Assembly: GCA_023614405.1 (NCBI GenBank) | Contig: CM042686.1 | Coordinates: 470,798,740 to 470,862,739 of the forward strand | From: Avena insularis | Taxonomy: Eukaryota > Streptophyta > Magnoliopsida > Poales > Poaceae | Length of the DNA: 64,000 nucleotides | Reading direction: 5' to 3' | Part shown: piece by piece, positions 55,285 through 64,000 of the stretch | How positions within the stretch are numbered: position 1 is the stretch's first letter | Layout of the letters: every line of letters starts with the position of its first letter | Translations under genes and position numbers: made by a program | The notes under the pieces: model-generated | Databases searched by the model: none | The model's input: only the letters and a program-made list of their open reading frames with translations | Told to the model about the DNA's origin: nothing

Positions 55285-56796
55285 TGATACGTCCATTTTG
55301 CATCACTATTCTATGTCTTAATTCACTATTATTCGTTGATATATTTTGTATTGATAGGTGATACTTATGTTATTTCATCTGTTTTTGCATGGTTGATGAC
55401 TTTTGGAGCATGGACCGCTGCAGTCAGGATTCTGATGGAAAAGGTGCTGTTTGGAGGCAAAATTCACGAAGATCAGAAAATCTGGGAAAATATACGGAAA
55501 ATCCTATTTTTCTAGAAGACTCAGGATGCCAGAATATGGAGTGGAGGTGGGCCACATTGGGCCCGCACCACCCCATGGCGAGGGCAGGCCTAGGCCACAC
55601 CTGGGAGTGGTGTGGCCGCCCTGGCCCACTCCAGCCTCTCTCCTCTGGCGTATATCATCCTCCCGAAACCCTAAGACTCGGGGAGCGACCACAGAAAGAT
55701 TCCGCCGCCTCTGCGGGGCGGAAAACATCGAGAGAGAAAGATCTCTCCTGCAGACAGATTTCTGCCGGGGGAATTCCTTCCCGGAGAGGGGAGATCATCG
55801 CCATCAACACCATCATCAAGCTGGACTTCATCGAGATCATCATCATCATCACCACCATCATCACCATCAGCACCCTCATCACCATCTCCATATTGATGTA
55901 ACGATCGTGTTGAATCTTGCATAGTTCATAGGGGAAACTTTCCCGGTGTTGATTACTCCTTGTAGTTGATGCTATTGAGTGGACCGTTGAATTATTGTTT
56001 ATGTTCAGATTGTTATACATCATTATTCCATCTCTGATCAGGATCCATATGATGTCTTGTGAGTAGTTTGTTTTGTTCTTGAGGACATGGGAGAAGTCTT
56101 GTTGTTAGTAGTGGAGTTGTGTTGAGAAAGATTCAATAGATTGTTATTTAAGTTGTGGTGTACTTCTTCTAGTGGTGTCATGTGAACGTCGACTACATGA
56201 CACTTCACCTATATGGGCCTAGGGGAATGCATTGTGTATTTGGCTACTAATCGTAGGGGTTGCCGGAGTGACAGAAACCTGAACCCCCGTTAGGAAACCA
56301 TTGCACAAGGGACGTAAGGGTCTTAGAGTTTAAAGGTGTGGTTAGGTTTCTACCTTAATTACTTTCTTGTACTTACATATGTTTGCAAGGGGTATAATCA
56401 CAAGTATGTATTAGTCTTGGATGGGGCGGTACATTAGCACAAGTTCACCCACACAACACTTAGCAAGCTAAAGAAGATTAATCAACTAAATGAAGCGAAA
56501 GCACTTGACAGTGTTCCCATGTGTCCTCGAGAACGTTTGGTCATCTATAGAAATACAACCGGCTTGTCCTTTGCTGCATAAAGGATTGGGCCACTTGCTG
56601 CATTTATTCCTACTGTCTTTTATTTACTCGTACTTTGTTTACTTGCTTTATCGAAAACCCCTAAAATCCATTTGCTAAGTATTTGCAGAGAATTCCTGAT
56701 CCATACCACTAGCCAGCACCTTCTTCTCCTCGTTGGGTTCGACACTCTTACTTATCGAAAATACTGCGATACACCCCCTATACTTGTGGGTCATCA
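55285..56796 (+). repeat. 5' LTR of E2
   Basis: The 1,512-bp LTR starts TGATACGTCCATTTTGC and ends GTGGGTCATCA. AAACCCTAA is at 55666-55674 and the CAT/CAC tract at about 55836-55890. Confidence 0.92.
55651..55674 (+). promoter_or_regulatory. LTR core promoter (E2 5' LTR)
   Basis: TATAT at 55651 and AAACCCTAA at 55666-55674. Confidence 0.45.
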
Positions 56797-56807
56797 AGAC
56801 TATTTTC

Positions 56808-56825
56808 TGGCGCCGTTGCCGGGGA
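56808..56825 (+). promoter_or_regulatory. Perfect tRNA-Asp primer-binding site of E2
   Basis: TGGCGCCGTTGCCGGGGA is a full match to the complement of the plant tRNA-Asp 3' end, 11 bases after the LTR. Confidence 0.9.
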
Positions 56826-56910
56826 GTGAAGCGCTATTGGAGAGTGGAACTGGTAAAGGAAACTTCTACTATGAGTATTGTTTACTTCTGCTAGTTGCTT
56901 TATTTTCATT

Positions 56911-58386
56911 ATGGATAATTCGCTGAGTTTCTTATTTGGTAATGCTACTATGACTGCTAAGGTAGTAGATAAGCCATCACCTGCTGAGAATGATGTTTTC
57001 AAAATACCTACAAGACTTATTGATCGTGTTATGGATAACTACTATGTTGGGGATGGAACTGTCCATCCCGGTGATCATTTAGTCTTTATACACGAATTAT
57101 GCGGGTTGTTCAAGTGTGCAGGTATTACTACAGATCAAGTCAAGAAGAAGTTATTCTCATTATCACTGAAAGGAAGAGCTGAGGAATGGTATAAGCTGTT
57201 GAAGAATGGTCAAGCTCTGGAATGGGAGGAAATAGTGCCTCTCTTTTATTCAAAGTTTTATCCTCCTAGTGAGATTCATAAAGATCGGAATCAAATATAC
57301 AACTTTTGGCCTCTTGATGGAGAGAGTACAGCTCAAGCTTGGGGGAGATTGAAGTTACTAATGCTCAAATGTCCCATTCATGAGCTCCCCAACAATATTA
57401 TTATCAACAACTTTTATGCAAGGCTCCCTCTACATGATAAGGATTTATTGGATGCTTCTTGTGCTGGATCATTCACTCGCATGGAAGAAGAAGCTAAATG
57501 GGATCTTTTGGACCGTATTCAGGATAATGCTGAAGCTTGGGAGAATGACAAAGGTAGAAAGTCAGGTATAAATTATGATTATGAATGCATTGAATCTTTT
57601 ATGGGAACTGATGACTTTCAAAATATTAAAAATGCTTATGGTCTAGACTCTCAAGCTATTGCTTCTTATTTTAAGGCTTTTGCTTCTTACATTGAAGTGC
57701 CTAAAAGAAAGTGGAATAAGTATCATGAACCTTATGAAGATATTTCTAAGAGTGTTCCTGCAAGAAATACTGAAGTTTATACTGCTAATCATGTTTTACC
57801 TGAACCTTATATTGAGAAAATGCCTTTTCCAGTTAAGGTAAAGGAACATTCTATGATAGCTAGTATGGTTAATGAAAGTACAAGTAAAGCTGTTGAACCT
57901 GATAAACAAATGGTTGATGAACCTATAATAGAAAATGTGAAAGACTTTGTCACTAAATATGAAGAAGAGGGACACACCATCCTTTGTAAGGATACCTCTA
58001 ATATTGTTTCACAAAGTAGTGTTATGAGAGCTAGTATTCCTATGTTTACTGTTAGAATAAGTGATCATTGTTACGATGGCCCTTGTGATAGCTATTTTGT
58101 TAAGTTTATGCATGATACTAAAAGTTACTATGAGAGAGGGAAAAGTGTTCTTATGCATCTCAATAATATCAAGTTTCCTCGTTTTATGCTGAAAGTTTTT
58201 ATGTTGCACATCTTTTGCCTTCTTATGCAAGTTGCCTCTGGTTTCAACAACTTGTTTGTTTACAAAATTCCCTTGCATAGGAAGTGGGTTAGACTTAAAT
58301 GTGTGTGTTTCTGCTTCTTAATTCTCTCTTTCACTTCAATTCATATCCCTCTGAGAGCTTCTTCAAAATTATCATGCCCATCTTAA
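56911..58386 (+). CDS. Intact Gag with hydrophobic tail (ORF1) of E2
   Basis: This is an uninterrupted ORF of 491 residues. I prefer the ATG at 56911 (MDNSLSFLF) over one 11 codons upstream because homologous copies begin there. Residues ~30-230 are an Athila-type Gag capsid: AEEWYKLLKNGQALEWEEIV, LFYSKFYPPSEIHKDRNQIY, QAWGRLKLLMLKCPIHELP, NNFYARLPLHDKDLLDASCAG. A linker with KYEEEGHTILCKDTSN follows. The last ~67 residues hold two hydrophobic segments (about 425-451 and 464-480) split by a basic KIPLHRKWVRLK, suggesting membrane association. No CCHC knuckle and no protease are present. Other Athila-type families may carry a related tail; I cannot check. It is the best candidate for an expressed protein in the window. 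Confidence 0.82.
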   Translation: MDNSLSFLFGNATMTAKVVDKPSPAENDVFKIPTRLIDRVMDNYYVGDGTVHPGDHLVFIHELCGLFKCAGITTDQVKKKLFSLSLKGRAEEWYKLLKNGQALEWEEIVPLFYSKFYPPSEIHKDRNQIYNFWPLDGESTAQAWGRLKLLMLKCPIHELPNNIIINNFYARLPLHDKDLLDASCAGSFTRMEEEAKWDLLDRIQDNAEAWENDKGRKSGINYDYECIESFMGTDDFQNIKNAYGLDSQAIASYFKAFASYIEVPKRKWNKYHEPYEDISKSVPARNTEVYTANHVLPEPYIEKMPFPVKVKEHSMIASMVNESTSKAVEPDKQMVDEPIIENVKDFVTKYEEEGHTILCKDTSNIVSQSSVMRASIPMFTVRISDHCYDGPCDSYFVKFMHDTKSYYERGKSVLMHLNNIKFPRFMLKVFMLHIFCLLMQVASGFNNLFVYKIPLHRKWVRLKCVCFCFLILSFTSIHIPLRASSKLSCPS

Positions 58387-58394
58387 TGGCTATA

Positions 58395-58860
58395 AAGAAA
58401 GAGCTTTTTGGGAGACAACCCAATTTGTTTTTGCTTTCAGTTTGTTTTTGTTTCTTTGAGTCTTGGAAGTTATTACTTTTTTAATAAACGCTCCTTATCC
58501 GTTTTGTTTGGTTTTTGTGTCAAGATCAACCTCTAATGGGAGATAAGTAAGATTTGGGGAAGTTGCTATCCCGAAAAAGATTTTTGTGCTTCACCGTAAA
58601 AATTCATGAGAGATCTTTGTATGTCAGATTGAGCTGTAATTTTTTGTGCTTCTGCCCCAGGTTGTTATTTAACTTTCGTTAGTTGTGCACTTTTTTTGAT
58701 TTGAGCAACAGAAGATTTTCGAAAAAGTTGATCTTTACCTGCTGGTCTGTTTTGACAGATTATGCCACACTTGCATTTGCTTCTTTATTTGATATCCTTT
58801 TTGAATTCTTTTTGGTTTTTTCGGAAGGAGTTGCTATAGTAGCTTATGTTTTGATGGTTT
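58395..58860 (+). repeat. Shared 3' backbone module 1, copy in E2
   Basis: GCTTTTTGGGAGACAACCC onward, as in E1. Confidence 0.7.
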
Positions 58861-59450
58861 TCAGTTGAAGTTGGAATCAAAAGGTTTTATCACTTCACTT
58901 ATACTAATGTTGCTAATGAGAACTGTGTGAAGTTTTGTGTGAAAGAAATTTCCAGGTAGTGGAGACAATGGTGTAATAAGGAAGAGAAGGGTTTTATGAC
59001 TCAAGTAATAAGTGTATGAAGATGAAGATATTGATGTTATCAAGTGATGACTCCGGAAGAATATACTAGATACCAAATTCAGAGACCTGTAGAGTCTGTT
59101 TTCAAATAGGTAACTGTTGTGGTAAGAAAAGTTCCGTGAAAACACTATCCAACTATATTTTTGCGGTTTTCAGTCAATAAGGGAAGCTACAAAGCGAAAA
59201 AGGGACAGAAACGGAGCCAGGGTGGCTCACACCACCCCGTGGCGCGGGCCCACCCCTGGTCGCGCCATCAGGTGGTGAGTCCACCTCGGACTCCGCCTCC
59301 GACTCCTTTCCCCCAGTACCTTCCTTTTGATATGAAACTTCGTAATATATAACCCCCCGGATCCCCCGAGGTTTGTATATCGTGTTTTCATCGTGTTTTC
59401 GTTTTGATCTGTTTCTGTCAGGACATACTCTTTGAAGGTTTAGAAGCACA

Positions 59451-59618
59451 ATGGTGTCTGCCAAGGATAAAGGGAAGGAGCCCATGGAGGAAGAAATGGT
59501 TATGAGCCGTATTGAGCACAACTCGGAGTTGATTCGTACTCTCACCTTCGAGATTGAGGACTTTGGGAAACTAATCAAAGAGCTCATCAAGAGGATACCA
59601 CCACCACCGAAGGAGTAA
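59451..59618 (+). CDS. Shortened ORF2 of E2 (in-frame deletion)
   Basis: An open frame of 55 codons: MVSAKDKGKEPMEEE at the start joins directly to MSRIEHNSELIRTLTFEIED and ends RIPPPPKE. Compared with E1 about 100 codons of the charged middle are missing, yet the frame is kept. The retained parts are the N-terminal basic motif and the amphipathic C-terminal helix, which suggests these are the parts that matter, or simply chance. No family is recognised. The sequence context (GCACAATGGTGTC upstream, internal PPT-like motif downstream) is conserved. Confidence 0.55.
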   Translation: MVSAKDKGKEPMEEEMVMSRIEHNSELIRTLTFEIEDFGKLIKELIKRIPPPPKE

Positions 59619-60283
59619 TTTATCATCAGGTTTGGCATCCCCTTGGTTTGTTCCAAGCTTGGGGGAGTGCCGCGGTATCACATCACTACCTTCTATCTTT
59701 TTACATTATTAGTAGAGTCATATCATGAATAGAGGAGTTATTATGTAGGATGGTTTGCATTATGGAAGTGTCCCCTCTCTCGTTAGATATGTATCCCTTG
59801 GTGTGAGTTTCCGTTATGGAATATTAATGAGAAGTTCTATCATTCACTCTTTTGCATAGCTTTTATTAGTTTTCAATTTGTGGTTATATGATTGATCTTG
59901 TTGTTAGTATTGGTATCACTTTGGGATCATTGAGTTAATTTTGTTGGTTTTGGCAAACCTGGCTTGGTCAGTAGCACACTATTTTTGAGAGTTGAATGAA
60001 AAAGATAAGAGTACTCTAGAGAAAAATAATTTCATCATCTTTCTTTATTGATTTGCTCATAAGTCTAGTATTCTCTAGTTAAGATCTTTTGTGCTTCCAA
60101 GGAAGAGTGCATGTTTGTTTTTAACACTTGTATGTTTGTTTGTTTCCTTCAACTCTTATACTTGCTACCCAGCCTTGCTAGTCAAAAACCTGTACTGAGA
60201 GGGTATTCTTCTCGTGCATCCACCTCCTTTAAACCCAAACCTTTGCCATTTGTGTCCATCATACCTACCTATTAGCATTATTG

Positions 60284-61070
60284 CTATTCCAAGTAAATTC
60301 TTGTTTTGTCTACCTCCCAAATTAAACTTGTTATGTGAAAATTAGTGATTAAAGCTCTCACGAACTTGATGGCACACTTTACTTTCTTGCACTTAATAAA
60401 CTTGAACCATTGGGTCTTTCTTTGTTGCGTATATGCTTGTGCTTTATGAGTTGAAGTTAGCAGAACCATGCATCATGCGGACCACTTTCAACACTTCATT
60501 GGTACTTGTACCTAGTTGATATCTTGTTCTTTTGCTTATGGATCCCGGCGGTGTGAAATAAAAGTGGAACTTGTAAGATCATGGAGTTTATATGTGTGTT
60601 AGAGAAACGCCTGGGCCGCTAACCTAAGCCATGCCTAATCATGGTGGAAACTTGCAGCATAACTGTAGTGAGCATTCTATGAAGCATCCTCAATAAAAAC
60701 CTATGCAAATAGCAAATAAAAAGGTCGCTGAGATGCTCACTGTCTGCTTGCCTTGTCATTTTGATTATGGGATAGCTCCTGTGTCATGTGCAAGGGGTAC
60801 CCCGTTGGCGGTTCTTAATGATACACATGTATTTACAATGACAAGAGCTTGCTCGTGACTGAAGCTGAGTAGCATGAGGTTCGGTACTCATAAGTAAGGG
60901 GCATGGGACTTCAGTTTATAACTTGTCAAGCATATCCTCTTAGTTGTGTCACTTTAACCTTAATCACCGAAAGATGCCTACGATAGGGGCAACGAGAGAT
61001 GAAAGCTAGTAAGTATCATAATTTTTGGGAGCTCTTTATGAGACTTGCAATCCCTGCTTCCCTCTGCGAA
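60284..61070 (+). repeat. Shared 3' backbone module 2, copy in E2
   Basis: CTATTCCAAGTAAATTCTTG through GATAGGGGCAACGAGAG. The antisense frame at 60284-60469 is similar to those in A, B and E1. Confidence 0.75.
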
Positions 61071-61508
61071 GGGCCTTTCTTTTACTTTGTAGTTGAGTCA
61101 GTAAACCTATTCCTCTCTATCTCAGCAAGTATTTTGAGTTGTTGTATTTCATTCATTCATATGTTGATTTATTCAACCATGTTTCTTATGTTCCTTGTTT
61201 TGCACATTGCTCTTATCTTGATGTTTACTACTTTGAAAGCTATCATTGAAAACCAGTTATTTGTGAACTCCAACAAATTATCAACTATTCTTCGACCGAG
61301 AGCTAAGTTTGCCATTACCTATTATGATTCACTTTATGTATCTTTATTGTGTTTCCTTTACTCATTACATGTTGAGTTATATAATAGTGAGTTGTCTTCT
61401 ATTTTGATCTATGTATTTGATGAAAGTGATGCTTCTTGTCCGTATTCTTTTATCGACTCTTCACTCCATAAACCTGAGGCCATGTTTATTGAGCTCAGTT
61501 CTGCTTGA
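61038..61508 (+). CDS. 3' hydrophobic ORF3 of E2
   Basis: An open frame of 156 residues from MRLAIPASLCEG, or 169 from an ATG at 60999; I chose the former because it is shared with E1. Residues ~10-75 are hydrophobic with two or three possible membrane segments (YFVVESVNLFLSISASILSC; FLMFLVLHIALILMFTT). The end, IYVFDESDASCPYSFIDSSL, resembles the C-terminal lobe of A's retropepsin (VFDVECNASCPI). The ORF ends 17 bases before the PPT. It might be a chance frame over protease and pol relics or a degenerate env-like gene; other copies are frameshifted, so purifying selection is not evident. Confidence 0.4.
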   Translation: MRLAIPASLCEGPFFYFVVESVNLFLSISASILSCCISFIHMLIYSTMFLMFLVLHIALILMFTTLKAIIENQLFVNSNKLSTILRPRAKFAITYYDSLYVSLLCFLYSLHVELYNSELSSILIYVFDESDASCPYSFIDSSLHKPEAMFIELSSA

Positions 61509-61524
61509 GGACAAGCGAAGTCTA

Positions 61525-61538
61525 AGCTTGGGGGGAGT
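61525..61538 (+). promoter_or_regulatory. Polypurine tract of E2
   Basis: AGCTTGGGGGGAGT directly before the 3' LTR. Confidence 0.75.
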
Positions 61539-62914
61539 TGATACGTCCATTTTGCATCACTATCTATGTCTTAATTCACTATTATTCGTTGATATATTTT
61601 GTATTGAGAGGTGATACTTATGTTATTTCATGTGTTTTTGCATGGTTGATGACTTTTGGAGCATGGACCGCGATGATTCGATGGAAAAGGTGCTGTTTGG
61701 AGGCAAAATTCGCGAAGATCAGAAAATCCGGGAAAATATACGGAAAATCCTATTTTTCTAGAAGACTCAGGATGCCAGAATATGGAGTGGAGGTGGGCCA
61801 CATTGGGCCCGCACCACCCCATGGCGAGGGTAGGCCTAGGCCACACCTGGGAGTGGTGTGGCCGCCCTGGCCCACTCCAGCCTCTCTCCTCTGGCGTATA
61901 TCATCCTCCTGAAACCCTAAGACTCGGGGAGCGACCACAGAAAGATTCCGCCGCCTCTGCGGGGCGGAAAACATCGAGAGAGAAAGATCTCTCCTGCAGA
62001 CAGATTTCTGCCGGGGGAATTCCTTCCCGGAGAGGGGAGATCATCGCCATCAACACCATCATCAAGCTGGACTTCATCGAGATCATCATCATCATCACCA
62101 CCATCATCACCATCAGCACCCTCATCACCATCTCCATATTGATGTAACGATCGTGTTGAATCTTGCATAATTCATAGGGGAAACTTTCCCGGTGTTGATT
62201 ACTCCTTGTAGTTGATGCTATTGAGTGGACCGTTGAATTATTGTTTATGTTCAGATTGTTATACATCATTATTCCATTTCTGATCAGGATCCATATGATG
62301 TCTTGTGAGTAGTTCGTTTTGTTCTTGAGGACATGGGAGAAGTCTTGTTGTTAGTAGTGGAGTTGTGTTGAGAAAGATTCAATAGATTGTTATTTAAGTT
62401 GTGGTGTACTTCTTCTAGTGGTGTCATGTGAACGTCGACTACATGACACTTCACCTATATGGGCCTAGGGGAATGCATTGTGTATTTGGCTACTAATCGT
62501 AGGGGTTGCGGAGTGATGAAACCTGAACCCCGTTAGGAAACCATTGCACAAGGGACGTAAGGGTCTTAGAGTTTAAAGCTGTGGTTAGGTTTCTACCTTA
62601 ATTACTTTCTTGTACTTACAGATGTTTGCAAGGGGTATAATCACAAGTATGTATTAGTCTTGGACGGGGTGGTACATTAGCACAGGTTCACCCACACAAC
62701 ACTTAGCAAGCTAAAGAAGATTAATCAACTATATAAAGCGAAAGCACTTGACAGTCTTCCCATGTGTCCTCGAGAACGTTTTGTCATCTTAAGTAATACA
62801 ACCGGATTGTCCTTTGCTGCATAAAGGATTGGGCCACTTGCTGCATTTATTCCTACTGTCTTTTATTTACTCATACTTTGTTTACTTGCTTTATCAAAAC
62901 CCCCTAAAAATCCG
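61539..62914 (+). repeat. 3' LTR of E2, truncated
   Basis: This starts TGATACGTCCATTTTGC and follows the 5' LTR to CCCCTAAAAATCCG, about 120 bp short of the LTR end. AAACCCTAA lies at 61912-61920. Confidence 0.88.
61897..61920 (+). promoter_or_regulatory. LTR core promoter (E2 3' LTR)
   Basis: TATAT at 61897 and AAACCCTAA at 61912-61920. Confidence 0.45.
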
Positions 62915-64000
62915 CTGCCGCTTAATTCTCCTGAAACCCTAATACTGGGGCGACCACGAAGATTCCGCGCCCGCCAAGTGAAAAAGTGAGAAAGATTCCG
63001 AGAGAGAAAGATCTCCGCGCATAGTGATTTCCGCTTCCTTCTGAGAGAGGGAGATCGTCGCCATCAACACCACCATCAAGCTGGACTTCATCGGGATCAT
63101 CATCACCACCATCATAACCACCAGACCATTATCACCATCTCCATATTGTAACAATTGGTTGAATCTTGCATAGTTCTTAGGGGAAACTTTCCCGGTGTTG
63201 ATTACTCTTTGTAGTTGATGCTATTGAGTGGAACTGTTGAATTATTGTTTATGTTCAGATTGTTATACATCATCATTCCATCTCTGATCATGATCCATAT
63301 GATGTCTTGTGAGTAGTTCGTTTTGTTCTTGAGGACATGGGAGAAGTCATGTTGTTAGTAGTGGAATTGTGTTGAGAAAGATTCAATGGTTTGATATTTA
63401 AGTTGTGGTGTACTTCTTCTAGTGGTGTCATGTGAACTCGACTACATGACACTTCACCTATATGGGCCTAGGAGAATGCATTGTGTGTTAGAGAAAGCGC
63501 ACGGGCGTAACCTAATAAAGCCATGCCTAATCATGGTGGAAACTTGCTGACATAGCACTAGTAGTGAGCATTCTATGAAGCATCCTCAATAAAAACCTAT
63601 GCAAATAGCAAATATGAAAAAAGGTCATTGAGAGATACTCAGCATGCCACTTGCCTTGTCATTTGATTATGGGATAGCTCCTGTGTGTCATATGCCAAGG
63701 GGTACCCGTTTAAGCGGTTCTTAATGATACACATGTATTTACAATGACAAACTTGCTCGTGATGAAGCTGAGTAGCATGAGGTTAGGGTACTCATAAGTA
63801 AGGGGCATGGGACTTCAGTTTATAACTTGTCAAGCATATCCTCTTAGTTGTGTCACTTTAACCTTAATCACCGAAAGATGCCTACGATAGGGAGCAGCAA
63901 GAGATAGCTAGTAAGTATCATAATTTTTGGGAGCTCTTTATGGACTTGCAATCCACCTTCCCTCTGCGAAGGGCCTTTCTTTTACTTTGTAGTTGAGTCG
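62915..64000 (+). mobile_element. Rearranged E-type mosaic F
   Basis: 62915-63487 repeats the middle of an E-type LTR (from the TATA/AAACCCTAA region at 62934 to GAGAATGCATTGTGTG). At about 63483-63490 it jumps to module 2 of an E-type internal region and runs to the window end. The junction has TGTGT at both sources. The second part has many small insertions and deletions relative to E2, so sequence error near a contig edge is possible. Confidence 0.7.
63487..64000 (+). repeat. Shared 3' backbone module 2, copy in F
   Basis: From TGTGTTAGAGAAAGCGC through CATGCCTAATCATGGTGG to the end of the window, which cuts it at the start of the ORF3 region. Confidence 0.65.

Larger units (their letters stand above)
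55285..62914 (+). mobile_element. Athila-like element E2
   Basis: The order is LTR (55285-56796), perfect PBS, intact ORF1, shortened ORF2, ORF3, PPT, LTR (61539 to about 62914, truncated). The left target sequence is CATCC; the right duplication is not available because the 3' LTR runs into rearranged DNA. The two LTRs look very similar by eye and share private changes (for example GAGGGCAGGCCT/GAGGGTAGGCCT), so E2 is probably the youngest element here. Confidence 0.88.

Noticed and set aside
3795..62914. CRISPR-like or satellite array of regular repeats
   Set aside because: The repeats are dispersed LTR-element parts of 0.5-1.7 kb at irregular spacing, not short direct repeats with spacers.

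Overview
The window looks like intergenic repeat DNA from a large grass genome, most likely a Triticeae species (wheat, barley, rye or Aegilops type). The evidence is a BARE-1/Angela-type Ty1/copia element together with several Athila-lineage Ty3/gypsy elements whose primer-binding sites match plant tRNA-Asp, all nested inside one another. I see no host gene, no RNA gene and no prokaryotic feature. Family labels (A, B, C, D, E1, E2, F, G, H, I) are mine. Lineages were assigned from protein motifs, and species is an inference.

Layout. Positions 1-887 are unassigned: a GC-rich half, then an AT-rich stretch ending in a CACTA-like tip. The oldest recognisable element is G, a minus-strand Ty3/gypsy element. 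Its RT, protease and gag lie at 888-3316, and an extra upstream ORF lies at 3571-3794 and continues at 11845-12414. Its tRNA-Met-type PBS is at 12629-12641 and its LTR is scattered over 12645-13357, 37328-38093 and probably 54001-54060. G was broken by three insertions. Element A (3795-11844) went into the upstream ORF. Element B (13358-37322, TSD GTATG) and tandem element E1 (38094-54000, TSD GGTAC) went into the LTR. B's 5' LTR was hit by C (14910-32193, TSD GCCAT), and C's PBS was hit by the copia element D (16199-28552), giving four nesting levels. E1's last LTR received an inverted solo LTR, H (51762-53358, TSD TGGTG). From 54061 comes a diverged Athila-like fragment I, entered by E2 (55285 to about 62914). 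A rearranged LTR/internal mosaic F closes the window.

How the parts work together. A, B and C share one LTR family; E1, E2 and F share another. None carries a recognisable reverse transcriptase, RNase H or integrase, so they look non-autonomous and would need proteins from a complete Athila relative. All share a long 3' non-coding backbone, a polypurine tract of the type AAGCTTGGGG, and usually a TATA box followed by AAACCCTAA in the LTR. Their coding payloads differ: A has gag plus a retropepsin-like domain, B has an unrecognised ORF, and E has a gag ORF with a hydrophobic tail, a small basic ORF and a 3' hydrophobic ORF. D and E1 are both tandem elements of LTR-internal-LTR-internal type. 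E2 has the most intact ORF (491 residues) and very similar LTRs, so it is probably the youngest.

The most interesting signals are the payload exchange between A and B, the 3' backbone shared by otherwise different families, the three-ORF pol-less E family, a PBS fragment captured inside A's LTRs, TAG-only nonsense decay in G, and templated filler DNA at 16175-16198.
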